DNA from: FEB-22 sp003105195
Lineage (GTDB): Bacteria > Pseudomonadota > Alphaproteobacteria > Rhizobiales > Xanthobacteraceae
Length of the DNA stretch: 64,000 bases
Assembly (NCBI GenBank): GCA_027493405.1
Contig: JAOSKV010000048.1
Coordinates: 1-64,000 of the forward strand
Reading direction: 5' to 3'
This document shows, one piece after another, positions 18,296 to 26,452 of this stretch (its first letter is position 1; the number at the start of each line of letters is the position of its first letter). Made by a program: the position numbers and the translations under genes. The notes under the pieces are model-generated. The model made no database searches. It was not told the origin of the DNA and saw nothing but the letters and a program-made list of their open reading frames with translations.

Positions 18296-19351
18296 CTAGG
18301 ACGCCTTGAGCCCGGCATCGAGCAGCCGCATCAGGTTGGCACGCTTCTGCTTCACCTGATCGAGCGTGCATTGCTTCGGCGCCTTGTCGGGACGCCGGCG
18401 CAGCAGCCGTGTGCCGTGGCGAAAGCGCTCGCCGCTGAAATGGTCGTAGCAGACCTCCACCACCAGCCTCGGCTTCAGCGGCTGCCACGCGCTCGAGCGC
18501 GCGGTGGACCAGCGGCTCGGGCCTCCCGGCGCATTGCCCGTGAAGCCGGGCGGGCCGACGAGCGCCTCGAGCTTGCGCGTGAGCGCCGCGCGTTCGGCCG
18601 CCTTGATCGACGATGTGAAGCCGACATGGTGCAGCAGGCCGGCCGCGTCGTAGAGACCGAGCAGGAGCGAGCCGACCAGCTTGCGGTTCTTGCCCGTGCC
18701 ATAACGGAAGCCGCCGACCACGCAGTCGGCGCTGCGGTAGTTCTTGATCTTCACCATGCCGGCCCGCTCGCCGGTCCGATACGGGCTCTCGCGCTGCTTG
18801 GCGACGATGCCGTCGAGGGTGGCTCCGACCTGGGCGAGCCAGCGGCGCGCCTGCGCCAGGCGCGTGGTCGCGGGCGAGAGCCGGACGCGCAGGCCGGGGG
18901 CGAGCTGCGCCCGGGCGAACGTCTCGAGGCGCTGCCGCCGCTCGGCAAGCGGCCGATCGAGGAGCGAGCGGCCGCGCCAGTCGGCCAGAAGGTCGAACGC
19001 GATCAGCAGCGCCGGCGTCTCGGCGGCCAGCCGCGTGATCCGGCTCGCCGCGGGGTGGATCCGCTGCAGCAGGGCATCGAACGAGAAGGCGCCGTCCGCC
19101 GGGACGACGATCTCGCCGTCGAGCACGAAGGTCTTGGCGTCGAGCGCGCGGAGCGCCGCGACCAGCTCCGGAAAATAGCGGCCGAGCGGCTGCCCGGCCT
19201 TGGACTGCAGCTCGACGCGCGCACCGTCGCGGAAGGCGAGGCAGCGGAAACCGTCCCATTTGGGTTCGTACTGCCAGGACCGGCCCGGCGGCACCTCGTC
19301 GACCGAGACGGCCTCCATCGGCGCGAGGGGCGGCTGCAACACAAGGCTCAT
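18296..19351 (-). CDS. ligC: ATP-dependent DNA ligase, LigC type
   Basis: A 351-residue ATP-dependent DNA ligase without nuclease or polymerase domains, like the LigC ligases that act in minor repair pathways beside the NAD-dependent LigA. The nucleotidyl-transfer motif I is YEPKWDGFR with K31 as the adenylated lysine; motif III-like LIAFDLL, motif IV EGIVAKQR-type (LDGIVAKQRESPYR) and motif V VKIKNYRSAD are all visible. The C-terminal OB-fold begins near VVGGFRYGTGKNRKLVGSLLLG. The ATG at 19351 has GGAG six bases upstream and is preferred over 19375. No Ku gene is seen in the window. It diverges from the Trm112-like gene. Confidence 0.9.
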   Translation of the reverse strand: MSLVLQPPLAPMEAVSVDEVPPGRSWQYEPKWDGFRCLAFRDGARVELQSKAGQPLGRYFPELVAALRALDAKTFVLDGEIVVPADGAFSFDALLQRIHPAASRITRLAAETPALLIAFDLLADWRGRSLLDRPLAERRQRLETFARAQLAPGLRVRLSPATTRLAQARRWLAQVGATLDGIVAKQRESPYRTGERAGMVKIKNYRSADCVVGGFRYGTGKNRKLVGSLLLGLYDAAGLLHHVGFTSSIKAAERAALTRKLEALVGPPGFTGNAPGGPSRWSTARSSAWQPLKPRLVVEVCYDHFSGERFRHGTRLLRRRPDKAPKQCTLDQVKQKRANLMRLLDAGLKAS

Positions 19352-19484
19352 GGGTACTCCGGCGACCGGAACCACAACGCGCGGGCGCCATGCCGGTTCG
19401 CTTTCGGGTCGAAGGACTGGTCAGAGCCGATGCAATTCGGGTGGAAATGGCTGTAGAGTGGCACGCAACCCGAGAAGGCACCCC

Positions 19485-19676
19485 ATGAGCACCGAACGCC
19501 CCGCCGGCATGGTCGATCCCAAGCTGCTCGAGATCCTGGTCTGCCCCGTGACCAAGGGCGCGCTCGAATACGATGCGGCGCGCCAGGAGCTGATCTCCCG
19601 CGGCGCCAAGCTCGCCTACCCGATCCGCGACGGCATCCCGATCATGCTGCCCGAGGAAGCGCGGCGCCTCGACTGA
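19485..19676 (+). CDS. Trm112/YcaR-family protein
   Basis: A 63-residue member of the Trm112-like (UPF0434) family. The conserved segment is VDPKLLEILVCPVTKGALEYD, followed by LAYPIRDGIPIMLPEEAR. Only one cysteine of the zinc set seen in eukaryotic Trm112 is present, which is usual for this bacterial branch. Its partners in bacteria are not settled. The start at 19485 has AAGG upstream; the open frame begins further upstream but that stretch overlaps the promoter region of the ligase gene. A GST gene follows on the same strand. Confidence 0.88.
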   Translation: MSTERPAGMVDPKLLEILVCPVTKGALEYDAARQELISRGAKLAYPIRDGIPIMLPEEARRLD

Positions 19677-19725
19677 CCCCCGCTTCGCCGCAATCAACCG
19701 GACAAGAGACGCGTGGAGGACGCCA

Positions 19726-20352
19726 ATGCTGAAGATTTGGGGCCGCAACACCTCGTCGAACGTGCAGAAGGTGATGTGGGCGGTGGGCGAGCTGAAGCTC
19801 GCGCACGAGCGGATCGACATCGGCGGTCCCTTCGGCAAGAACCGGGAGTCGGCTTATCTCGCGATGAACCCGAACGGGCTGGTGCCGACCCTCGAGGAGG
19901 AGGACGGCTTCCTGCTGTGGGAATCGAACACCGTGACGCGCTATCTCGCGGCCAAGCACGGCGCCGGCGCGCTCGAACCGGCGGACCCGCGCGCCCGCGC
20001 CCTGGCGAGCCAGTGGATGGACTGGCAGCTGAGCGTGCTCGGCCCCGCGATCAGTCCCGTGTTCTGGGGCCTGGTGCGCACGCCGCCCGAGAAGCGTGAT
20101 CACGCCGCCATCGATGCCGGCAAGGCGAAGACCACCGAGGCGATGAGGATCCTCGACGCGCAGCTCGGCAGGACCCGCTTCGTCGCCGGCGACGGCTTCT
20201 CCATGGGCGACATCCCGGTGGGCGTGATGACCTTCCGCTACATGCGCCTGGTGCCCGAGAAGCCCGCCCTGCCGAACCTCGAGCGCTGGTACGCCGCGCT
20301 GGAGACGCGCGAGGCGTTCCGCACGCATGTGTCGGGTATTCCGCTGGTGTGA
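19726..20352 (+). CDS. glutathione S-transferase family protein
   Basis: A 208-residue GST with an N-terminal thioredoxin-like domain (1-80) and a helical C-terminal domain. The N-terminal motif GRNTSSNVQKVMW supplies the Ser/Asn active-site position typical of theta/YfcG-like classes. The glutathione contact NPNGLVPTLEE and LWESNTVTRYLA (the Glu-Ser pair) are present. The substrate is unknown. A GGAGG ribosome-binding site precedes the ATG. It converges with the UbiH-family gene across an 83-base gap that holds an inverted repeat. Confidence 0.88.
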   Translation: MLKIWGRNTSSNVQKVMWAVGELKLAHERIDIGGPFGKNRESAYLAMNPNGLVPTLEEEDGFLLWESNTVTRYLAAKHGAGALEPADPRARALASQWMDWQLSVLGPAISPVFWGLVRTPPEKRDHAAIDAGKAKTTEAMRILDAQLGRTRFVAGDGFSMGDIPVGVMTFRYMRLVPEKPALPNLERWYAALETREAFRTHVSGIPLV

Positions 20353-20366
20353 TGCACACACCGCCT

Positions 20367-20410
20367 GTCATGGATCCCGACTCTCGCGCTTCGCGCTCGA
20401 CCGGGATGAC
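20367..20410. repeat. inverted repeat between convergent genes
   Basis: The arms GTCATGGATCCCG and CGGGATGAC flank a loop that itself contains CGCGCTTCGCGC. It lies between the stops of the GST and UbiH-family genes. It could act as a bidirectional terminator or be an extragenic palindrome; there is no T tract. Confidence 0.45.
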
Positions 20411-20435
20411 GCCGAGTATGGGAATGCTTGGCGAG

Positions 20436-21659
20436 CTACAGCGCTTCGCCTTTCAGCAGCTTCGGCACCTCGCCCGTGAGGCCGGCGGCCTCGCGGATGA
20501 AGAACGACTTCAGGGCGGGCAGACGATCGACGATGCCGAGGCCGACGTCGCGCATGACGCGCAGTAGGTCCGACTGGTTCGAGAACAGGCGGTTCAGGCC
20601 GTCGGTGGCGACGCCCATCGCCATGGTGTCGAAGCGGCGCCAGCGCTGATAGCGCGCGAGCACCTCGGGGCCGCCGATGTCGAGCCCGAGCCGCGCCGCG
20701 TCCACGATCGCCTCCGCCAGCGCCGCGATGTCGCGCAGCCCCATGTTCAGGCCCTGGCCCGCGATCGGATGGATCACGTGGGCCGCGTCCCCGACCAGCG
20801 CGAGCCGGTCGGCGATGAACGATCGGGCCACGAACAGGCCGAGCGGAAAGGCCCGCCGCGCGCCGATCGCCTCGATCTCGCCGAGATGCAGGCCGAAGCG
20901 CCGCTCGAGCTCGGCATGGAACAGGTCGTCCGGCAGCGCGACGATGCGCTCGGCCTCCGCGGCGGCTTCGGTCCAGACCAGGGAGGAGCGTCGCCCCGTG
21001 AGCGGCAGGATCGCGAACGGGCCGGAGGGGAGGAAATGCTCCTCTGCGCGCCCATGATGCTCGCGCTCGTGCCGCACCGTGGTGACGATCGCGGACTGGG
21101 CGTAGGACCAGCCATGGGTCGCGATGCCGGCCTGCGCGCGGATGCGCGAGCGCGCCCCGTCGGCTGCGACCAGCAGGCGGGCCGCGACCGTGCGTCCGTC
21201 GCCGAGGCGCACGTCGATGCGGTCCGGCGCGGTCGCGAAGCCCGCAACGGCGCCCTGCTGCAGGGTCACGCCGCAAGCTGCCGCCTTGCGCAGCAGGGCC
21301 GCCGTCAGCTGGCCGTTCTCGACCATGTGGGCGAACGGCTCGCCCGGCTCGATCTCGCCCGCAAACGTCAGGAACACGGGACGCACCGCGTCCTGCAGCC
21401 GGCTGTCGGTGATCACCATGTCGAGGATCGGCTGCGCCTCGACCTCGGTCCAGACGCCCAGCGTCTCGAACAGCCGGCGCGCAGCCGCCGCGATGGCCGA
21501 GGCGCGCAGGTCGCCATTCTCGCCGCCGGCGAGCGCCGGATCCGCGAGCAGCACGCGAAAGGACGCGCCCAGTGCCTGGCGCAGCGCGATGGCGAGCGCG
21601 AGGCCGACGAAGCCGCCGCCGGCGATCACCACGTCCCGGTCGTGCGACGGCTCAGCCAT
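20436..21659 (-). CDS. UbiH/UbiF/VisC/COQ6-family FAD-dependent hydroxylase
   Basis: A 407-residue class A flavoprotein monooxygenase, probably one of the ring hydroxylases of ubiquinone synthesis. The FAD motif is VVIAGGGFVGLALAIAL near the N-terminus. The second FAD motif, LVGDAAHVIHPIAGQGLNMG, is about residue 285. The NAD(P)H/FAD DG motif is AADGARSRIR. Which ring position it hydroxylates cannot be told from sequence; alphaproteobacteria use various UbiH/UbiL/UbiM enzymes. A 201-base gap separates its start from the divergent lipoprotein gene. Confidence 0.9.
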   Translation of the reverse strand: MAEPSHDRDVVIAGGGFVGLALAIALRQALGASFRVLLADPALAGGENGDLRASAIAAAARRLFETLGVWTEVEAQPILDMVITDSRLQDAVRPVFLTFAGEIEPGEPFAHMVENGQLTAALLRKAAACGVTLQQGAVAGFATAPDRIDVRLGDGRTVAARLLVAADGARSRIRAQAGIATHGWSYAQSAIVTTVRHEREHHGRAEEHFLPSGPFAILPLTGRRSSLVWTEAAAEAERIVALPDDLFHAELERRFGLHLGEIEAIGARRAFPLGLFVARSFIADRLALVGDAAHVIHPIAGQGLNMGLRDIAALAEAIVDAARLGLDIGGPEVLARYQRWRRFDTMAMGVATDGLNRLFSNQSDLLRVMRDVGLGIVDRLPALKSFFIREAAGLTGEVPKLLKGEAL

Positions 21660-21860
21660 TGCCGGTGATCCCGCGTGGATGCATCATTCGTGCGATCCTA
21701 GATCCGCATGGCGGGGCGAGTCCCGCGGTTCTTGACGAGGGACGCCGCGGCCGACAATCGCAGGAGTTTCGGGCGTGTCATCGCGGCACGGCGGCATTGT
21801 GGAGTTCCGTCCGCAGCATAGGTGGCGGGCGGCCGGAGGCCGTCAACCAGGGAGGGAGCA

Positions 21861-22329
21861 TTGCGACCACTTGTGACGATACTGGTACTGGCATCGGCGA
21901 TCGTGCTTGCCGGATGCGAGGGCCCGCAAGGACCGCAAGGTCAGCAGGGCGCGCAGGGTTCGGCCGGACCTGCCGGGCCCGCGGGACCGCAAGGCCCCGC
22001 CGGTCCGCAAGGCGAGCGGGGCCCGGCGGGCCCGCAGGGCGTCGCCGGTGCCCAGGGCGAGCGCGGACCTGCGGGGCCGGCCGGTCCTCAAGGCCCCGCG
22101 GGGCGAGAAAGGCGAGAAGGGCGATCCGGGGCCGGCCGGAACCGCCTTGCGCGTCGTGTCCTCGCCCAATGCGTCGGCGGGCTGCAACAGTGACGAGGTG
22201 ATGATCAGCGCCCTGTGCATCGGCAGCTTCACGTCCTATCCGCTGATCCCGGCCGAGAACGGGGCCCGTTGCGGCGAGAATCCCAACGCCACCGAGGTCA
22301 AGGCTCGCATCGTCTGCGCCAGGAAGTAG
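21861..22329 (+). CDS. collagen-like lipoprotein (single-base frameshift)
   Basis: A small lipoprotein with Gly-X-Y collagen-type repeats. The start is taken as TTG at 21861 because a GGAGGGAG ribosome-binding site sits right before it; it gives a short signal peptide with lipobox VLAGC. From there GPQ/GPA/GER triplets run for about 70 residues. At 22100-22103 a run of four G breaks the frame. If one G is removed, the repeat continues exactly in register as GEKGEKGDPGPAG and leads into an ~65-residue C-terminal domain with four Cys (SAGCNSDEVMISALCIGSF and later GARCGE, IVCARK). Corrected length is 155 residues. The function is unknown; in other bacteria such proteins are surface-exposed. Confidence 0.8.
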
Positions 22330-22348
22330 CGCCGGAAGGAGGCTGGGG

Positions 22349-22380
22349 CCGGACCCGCTTCCGAACGGGCGCGGGTCCGG
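22349..22380. terminator. inverted repeat, candidate bidirectional terminator
   Basis: Perfect 10-base arms CCGGACCCGC and GCGGGTCCGG around a 12-base loop, in the 54-base gap between the convergent lipoprotein and GT-C-like genes. There is no long T tract, so Rho-independent action is uncertain. Confidence 0.5.
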
Positions 22381-22383
22381 TTG

Positions 22384-24153
22384 CTACGGATCGAGCCGCA
22401 CGCGATAGACCGCGAAGGGTCCGTCCGTCGCCGTGATCGGCACGAGCCATGCGGGCGTCCGGCCGGCCTCCAGGAGAACGCGCAGGCTTCCTTTGCGCAG
22501 CGCGTCTTTCGGACCGACCGGCACGTTGCCCTTGCAGACCGCGACGTAGTCCACGCCGAACCGGACGACCAGGCGGCGCGCTGCGTCGGGCGCAGCCGCG
22601 AAGATGTCGTGCGCCGCGATGATCGCGGCGGACTGGCGATGATAGGGCGCCGCCAGCGCCGAATGTGAGGTCAGGGCCAGCAGGAACGGCCCGTAGTCGA
22701 TGTCGGTCGCGACCAGGCCCTTCGGCAGCCGGGCAAGCTGCGCGTAGCTGTCGCTCTTGAAACAGGGTCCCGCGCCGGGCTCCTGCGCGGCAGGCGCGGG
22801 ACTGGAGCCGACGGCCTCGACCGCCGCCACCGCCGCGGACGAGACCACCCCCGGCGTCACCAGGATCGCCACGAAGGCGCGTACCACCAGCGAGTCGAGC
22901 CACGGCCGCGCTGTCGCGCGCAGGACGCCGAGCGCGACCAGCGGCATCGCGAGCAGCATCGCGTAGCTGTAGGTCTTCACCGCGGCGAGCGTGATCGCGC
23001 AGGCGAGCGCCAGCACCGCCAGCGCCACCAGGTAGGCGAAGTCCCGCCGCAGCTCCGGCACGCGCAGCAGGAGAAGCCCTGCGGCGAGGCCGATCGCCGG
23101 AAATGTCAGCATCACGGCGGCCGTCGTGGGATCGCGGCGCAGCAGCGCCAGCGCGGGCTGCATCTCCTTCACGTGGTCGAGCCAGATCGGCCACACGGCC
23201 GGATCCACCATGGCGAAGGGCCCGCGCAGGCAGCGCGGCTCCAGCACGGCGAACAGCAGGACAGCTGCGCCTCCCGCGATGCCGAGAGCCGCGAGCCGAG
23301 CCGGAAGGCCGCGCCCCGCCGTCACGACCGCCGCCGCAGCCAGCAGAACGCCCGCGACCGTGAGCGGCAGGGCGGTGTTGATCGCAATGGCGTCGCAGGC
23401 CGTCTGCGTCCATCGGTCCGGCCCGACGCTGACCAGGAACGCCGCGGTTCCGCCAGCCGCGAGGGCGATTCCATAGCGGCGCAACGCGCCGGCGGCCGAG
23501 GGATCGAGCACGAAACGCGCCGCGAGGGCGGCGCCGCACAGCACGATGAACGGCGCACATTCGAAGCCGATCGCGAGCGCCAGCGCGCTCGCGAGACCCG
23601 CCGCCGGCGCGGCCCAGGCGCGGCGGTCCGACCAGGCCACGGCCGCGACCGTGAGCACGGTCAGCGCGATCTGCACGCCATGATGATCGATCCGGCCGGG
23701 CGTGTACTGATGGAAGGCCGGCAGGCCGATCAGGACGAACAGCAGGGTGATCAGCGCGGCCTCGCGCCTGCCGGTCCGCCACGCGATGGCCGCGATGCCC
23801 CCCATGGTGGGCAGCAGCCAGAGCAGCGGCCAGGCGGCGCGTGCGAGACGCTCGGCGAGCTCCGGTCCGGCGAACGGATGGAACAGGAGGATCAGCCCCG
23901 CAATCCCGGCATCGATGAGGCGCGACCAGTGGCCGAGATAGCCGAGCGGCGGCGCCACGCGCGCCTCGTGCAGATCGAACCAGCCCTGGCCCGCGAGGAG
24001 CGCACGCACCGAGACCAGCCGCATGGCGTCGTCGGTATCGAACAGGAGCACGGCGGTCTGCCCCCAGTACTGGAGAAGCAGATGGACCCCGACCGCCAGC
24101 CAGGCGAGGCCGAGTAGGACGCCGAAGCTCGGCTCTCGCAGGGCACGCGGCAT
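22384..24153 (-). CDS. polytopic membrane protein, GT-C glycosyltransferase-like
   Basis: A ~589-residue membrane protein with about 11-12 hydrophobic segments and a small soluble C-terminal domain. After TM1 comes FDTDDAMRLVSVRALLAGQGWFDL, an acidic luminal loop like the Asp-rich EL1 motif of GT-C enzymes. A second loop reads PGRIDHHGVQI, resembling the D-H-H region of STT3/AglB-type enzymes. The C-terminal region has paired Cys (AGPCFKSDSY and AVCKGNVP). I infer a lipid-linked sugar transferase, but no family member is recognised by name. Start is uncertain: 24153 brings TM1 near the N-terminus, 24246 adds 31 polar residues. It diverges from gtrA. Confidence 0.65.
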   Translation of the reverse strand: MPRALREPSFGVLLGLAWLAVGVHLLLQYWGQTAVLLFDTDDAMRLVSVRALLAGQGWFDLHEARVAPPLGYLGHWSRLIDAGIAGLILLFHPFAGPELAERLARAAWPLLWLLPTMGGIAAIAWRTGRREAALITLLFVLIGLPAFHQYTPGRIDHHGVQIALTVLTVAAVAWSDRRAWAAPAAGLASALALAIGFECAPFIVLCGAALAARFVLDPSAAGALRRYGIALAAGGTAAFLVSVGPDRWTQTACDAIAINTALPLTVAGVLLAAAAVVTAGRGLPARLAALGIAGGAAVLLFAVLEPRCLRGPFAMVDPAVWPIWLDHVKEMQPALALLRRDPTTAAVMLTFPAIGLAAGLLLLRVPELRRDFAYLVALAVLALACAITLAAVKTYSYAMLLAMPLVALGVLRATARPWLDSLVVRAFVAILVTPGVVSSAAVAAVEAVGSSPAPAAQEPGAGPCFKSDSYAQLARLPKGLVATDIDYGPFLLALTSHSALAAPYHRQSAAIIAAHDIFAAAPDAARRLVVRFGVDYVAVCKGNVPVGPKDALRKGSLRVLLEAGRTPAWLVPITATDGPFAVYRVRLDP

Positions 24154-24326
24154 GAAGGGACCGTCACGGGTGAGATCGGCCCAAGCCTTCGTCCAGACCC
24201 GTTGAGATTTGCTTAACCTTTCGCAGGTGCTGCGCGTGTCGCGCATTTCCGTAAGCCGGTCTTAAGGAAGCGCAGCGCATCAATGCCGCGCGGGATCGCG
24301 CGCCTCGTCGAGCGGATCCCAGGGAT

Positions 24327-24821
24327 GTGTCCAGGAAGCCAGTTGCGATGCCCATGAGTGCCGTCGGCTGCGATCGGACCGCGATGCCGCCCACCGGTCC
24401 GGTCGCGCGGCTGATCCGGCGCCTGCCGCGCCCCGTGCGCTTTCTCGGCGTCGGCGGGTTCGGGCTCGCCACCGACCTGTGCGTCTTCACGCTGCTGATG
24501 CTCGGCGGCATCACCCCGCTTCCCGCGCGCGCGCTGTCGCTGGTCGTCGCCACGGCCGTGACCTGGCGGCTCAACCGCGCCATCACCTTCGACAGCAGCC
24601 ACCGCCGCCAGGGCGACGAGGCCCTGCGCTACGCGCTCGTCACGACCATTGCCCAGGGCACGAGCTATGCGGTGTTCTCGGTCCTGGTCCTGACGGTTCT
24701 GGCCTGGTTGCCGCAGGCGGCGCTGCTCGCCGGCGCCGCCGCCGGCGCGCTGATCTCCTACAACGGGCATCGCCTGGTGTCGTTCGCGCCGCGGACGACA
24801 GGGGCGCTCCCGTCTCCATGA
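24327..24821 (+). CDS. GtrA-family membrane protein
   Basis: A 164-residue protein with four membrane segments and the GtrA signature: RFLGVGGFGLATDLCVFTLL in TM1 and TAVTWRLNRAITFD at the end of TM2. The C-terminus has AGALISYNGHRLVSF, the usual last helix plus the F(N/x)xxRxxVF ending. GtrA proteins are thought to help flip or position undecaprenyl-phosphate-linked glucose or arabinose for envelope glycan modification. Here it sits between a GT-C-like protein and an FAD oxidoreductase, supporting a shared glycan role. The first ~20 residues before PPTGPVARLIRRL are poorly conserved in type, so an internal start at 24348 or later is possible. Confidence 0.85.
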   Translation: MSRKPVAMPMSAVGCDRTAMPPTGPVARLIRRLPRPVRFLGVGGFGLATDLCVFTLLMLGGITPLPARALSLVVATAVTWRLNRAITFDSSHRRQGDEALRYALVTTIAQGTSYAVFSVLVLTVLAWLPQAALLAGAAAGALISYNGHRLVSFAPRTTGALPSP

Positions 24822-24843
24822 CCAACCCGAAGGGACGGGCACG

Positions 24844-26352
24844 ATGCGTGTCGATGCGGATGTCTGCGTGATCGGCGCCGGCCCGGCCGGCCTCACCGCG
24901 GCCTATTGCCTGACCCGGGAGACGCCTTCGGTCCTGGTGCTCGAGAAGGACCCGCGCTACGTCGGCGGCATCAGCCGCACCGTGCACTACAAGGACTATG
25001 CCTTCGACATCGGCGGCCATCGCTTCTTCTCCAAGTCGAAGGAGGTGGTCGACCTGTGGCGCGAGATCCTGCCCGACGACTTCATCGAGCGGCCGCGCCT
25101 GTCGCGCATCTATTACGGCGGCAAGTACTACGCCTATCCGCTGCGCGCGTTCGAGGCGCTGATCAATCTCGGTCCCTTCGCGAGCGCCGCCTGCATGCTC
25201 TCCTATGCCTGGGCGAAGGCCTCCCCGGTGCCGGATCCGCGCAGCTTCCACGACTGGGTGCGCAACCAGTTCGGCGAGCGGCTGTTCCGGATGTTCTTCA
25301 AGACCTACACCGAGAAGGTGTGGGGCATGTCCTGCGACGAGATCTCGGCGGACTGGGCGGCACAGCGCATCAAGGGCCTCGACCTGCGCGTCGCCGTGAT
25401 GGACGCGCTGGCCCGCTCGCTCCTGCCGGCGCGGCGGTCCGCAGCCGGTGCGCCCGTGGTCAAGACGCTGATCGAGAGCTTCCAGTATCCGCGCAAGGGG
25501 CCCGGCATGATGTGGGAGGCCGCGACGCGCAAGATCGTCGCGCGCGGCGGCAAGGTGTTGATGGGCCGCGACATGGAACGCCTCGCCTACGACGCCGAGC
25601 GCAAGCTGTGGCGCATCGAGGTCGCAACGGCGGAGGGCGGCCGCGAGAGCTACACGGCGCGCCACGTCGTCAGCTCCGCGCCGGTCCGCGAGCTGGTCGA
25701 GAAGCTCGAGCCTCGGCCGATCTCCCTGTTCCAGGCGCGCGCGCTGCGCTATCGCGACTTCCTCACCGTCGCGCTGATGCTGCGCAGGGACGAATTGTTT
25801 CCCGACAACTGGATCTACATCCACGATCCGAGCGTGAAGGTCGGCCGCGTTCAGAACTTCGGCTCCTGGTCGCCCGACATGGTGCCGCCCGGCATGAGCT
25901 GCCTCGGCCTCGAGTATTTCTGCTTCGAGGGAGACGGCCTCTGGACCAGCCCGGACGAGGATCTCATCGCGCTCGCCAAGCGCGAATGCGCGGCGATCGG
26001 CCTGGTCGCGGCCGGGGACGTGGTCGATGCCTGCGTGGTGCGTCAGCCCAAGGCCTATCCGGTCTACGACGATGCCTATCGCGAGAACATCGCGACCGTG
26101 CGCCGCGAGCTGGAGCTGAGCTTCCCCACCCTGCACCTGGTCGGCCGCAACGGCATGCACAAGTACAACAACCAGGACCACGCCATGATGACCGCCATGC
26201 TCACGGCGCGGAACATCCTGGCGGGCGAGCGCCGCTACGATGTCTGGGCCGTGAACGAGGATGCCGAGTACCACGAGGCGGGAGGCTCCGGGGTGACGGA
26301 AGCGCTCGCGAGCGAGCGGCTGGTGCCGCGCAAGGTGACCGAAGCCGCCTGA
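24844..26352 (+). CDS. FAD-dependent oxidoreductase, UDP-galactopyranose-mutase/amine-oxidase-like
   Basis: A 502-residue flavoprotein. The dinucleotide-binding motif is CVIGAGPAGLTAAYCL at the N-terminus, then VGGISRTV and DIGGHRFFSKS, the pattern of UDP-galactopyranose-mutase-like and protoporphyrinogen-oxidase-like proteins. The middle has NQFGERLFRMFFKTYTEKVWG, typical of this sugar-linked branch, and the C-terminus has GRNGMHKYNNQDHAMMTA, the late FAD contact. It follows gtrA by 22 bases, so the two are probably co-transcribed. The substrate is unknown; a nucleotide- or lipid-linked sugar is inferred from context. It is too long and different for classical Glf (about 370-390 residues). 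Confidence 0.82.
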   Translation: MRVDADVCVIGAGPAGLTAAYCLTRETPSVLVLEKDPRYVGGISRTVHYKDYAFDIGGHRFFSKSKEVVDLWREILPDDFIERPRLSRIYYGGKYYAYPLRAFEALINLGPFASAACMLSYAWAKASPVPDPRSFHDWVRNQFGERLFRMFFKTYTEKVWGMSCDEISADWAAQRIKGLDLRVAVMDALARSLLPARRSAAGAPVVKTLIESFQYPRKGPGMMWEAATRKIVARGGKVLMGRDMERLAYDAERKLWRIEVATAEGGRESYTARHVVSSAPVRELVEKLEPRPISLFQARALRYRDFLTVALMLRRDELFPDNWIYIHDPSVKVGRVQNFGSWSPDMVPPGMSCLGLEYFCFEGDGLWTSPDEDLIALAKRECAAIGLVAAGDVVDACVVRQPKAYPVYDDAYRENIATVRRELELSFPTLHLVGRNGMHKYNNQDHAMMTAMLTARNILAGERRYDVWAVNEDAEYHEAGGSGVTEALASERLVPRKVTEAA

Positions 26353-26452
26353 CCGGTCGACTTCCCGGCGCAGCCCTCGGCGCCGCGCCGTCTTGACATC
26401 GTGCGGCGCAATGCCGTCACTGGCACCGCGCGTCCATCACGCCCGGTCCCCC

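Noticed and set aside
21880..22110. Short tandem repeat resembling a CRISPR-like array
   Set aside because: The repeats are nine-base Gly-X-Y codons of a collagen-like protein, without spacers.
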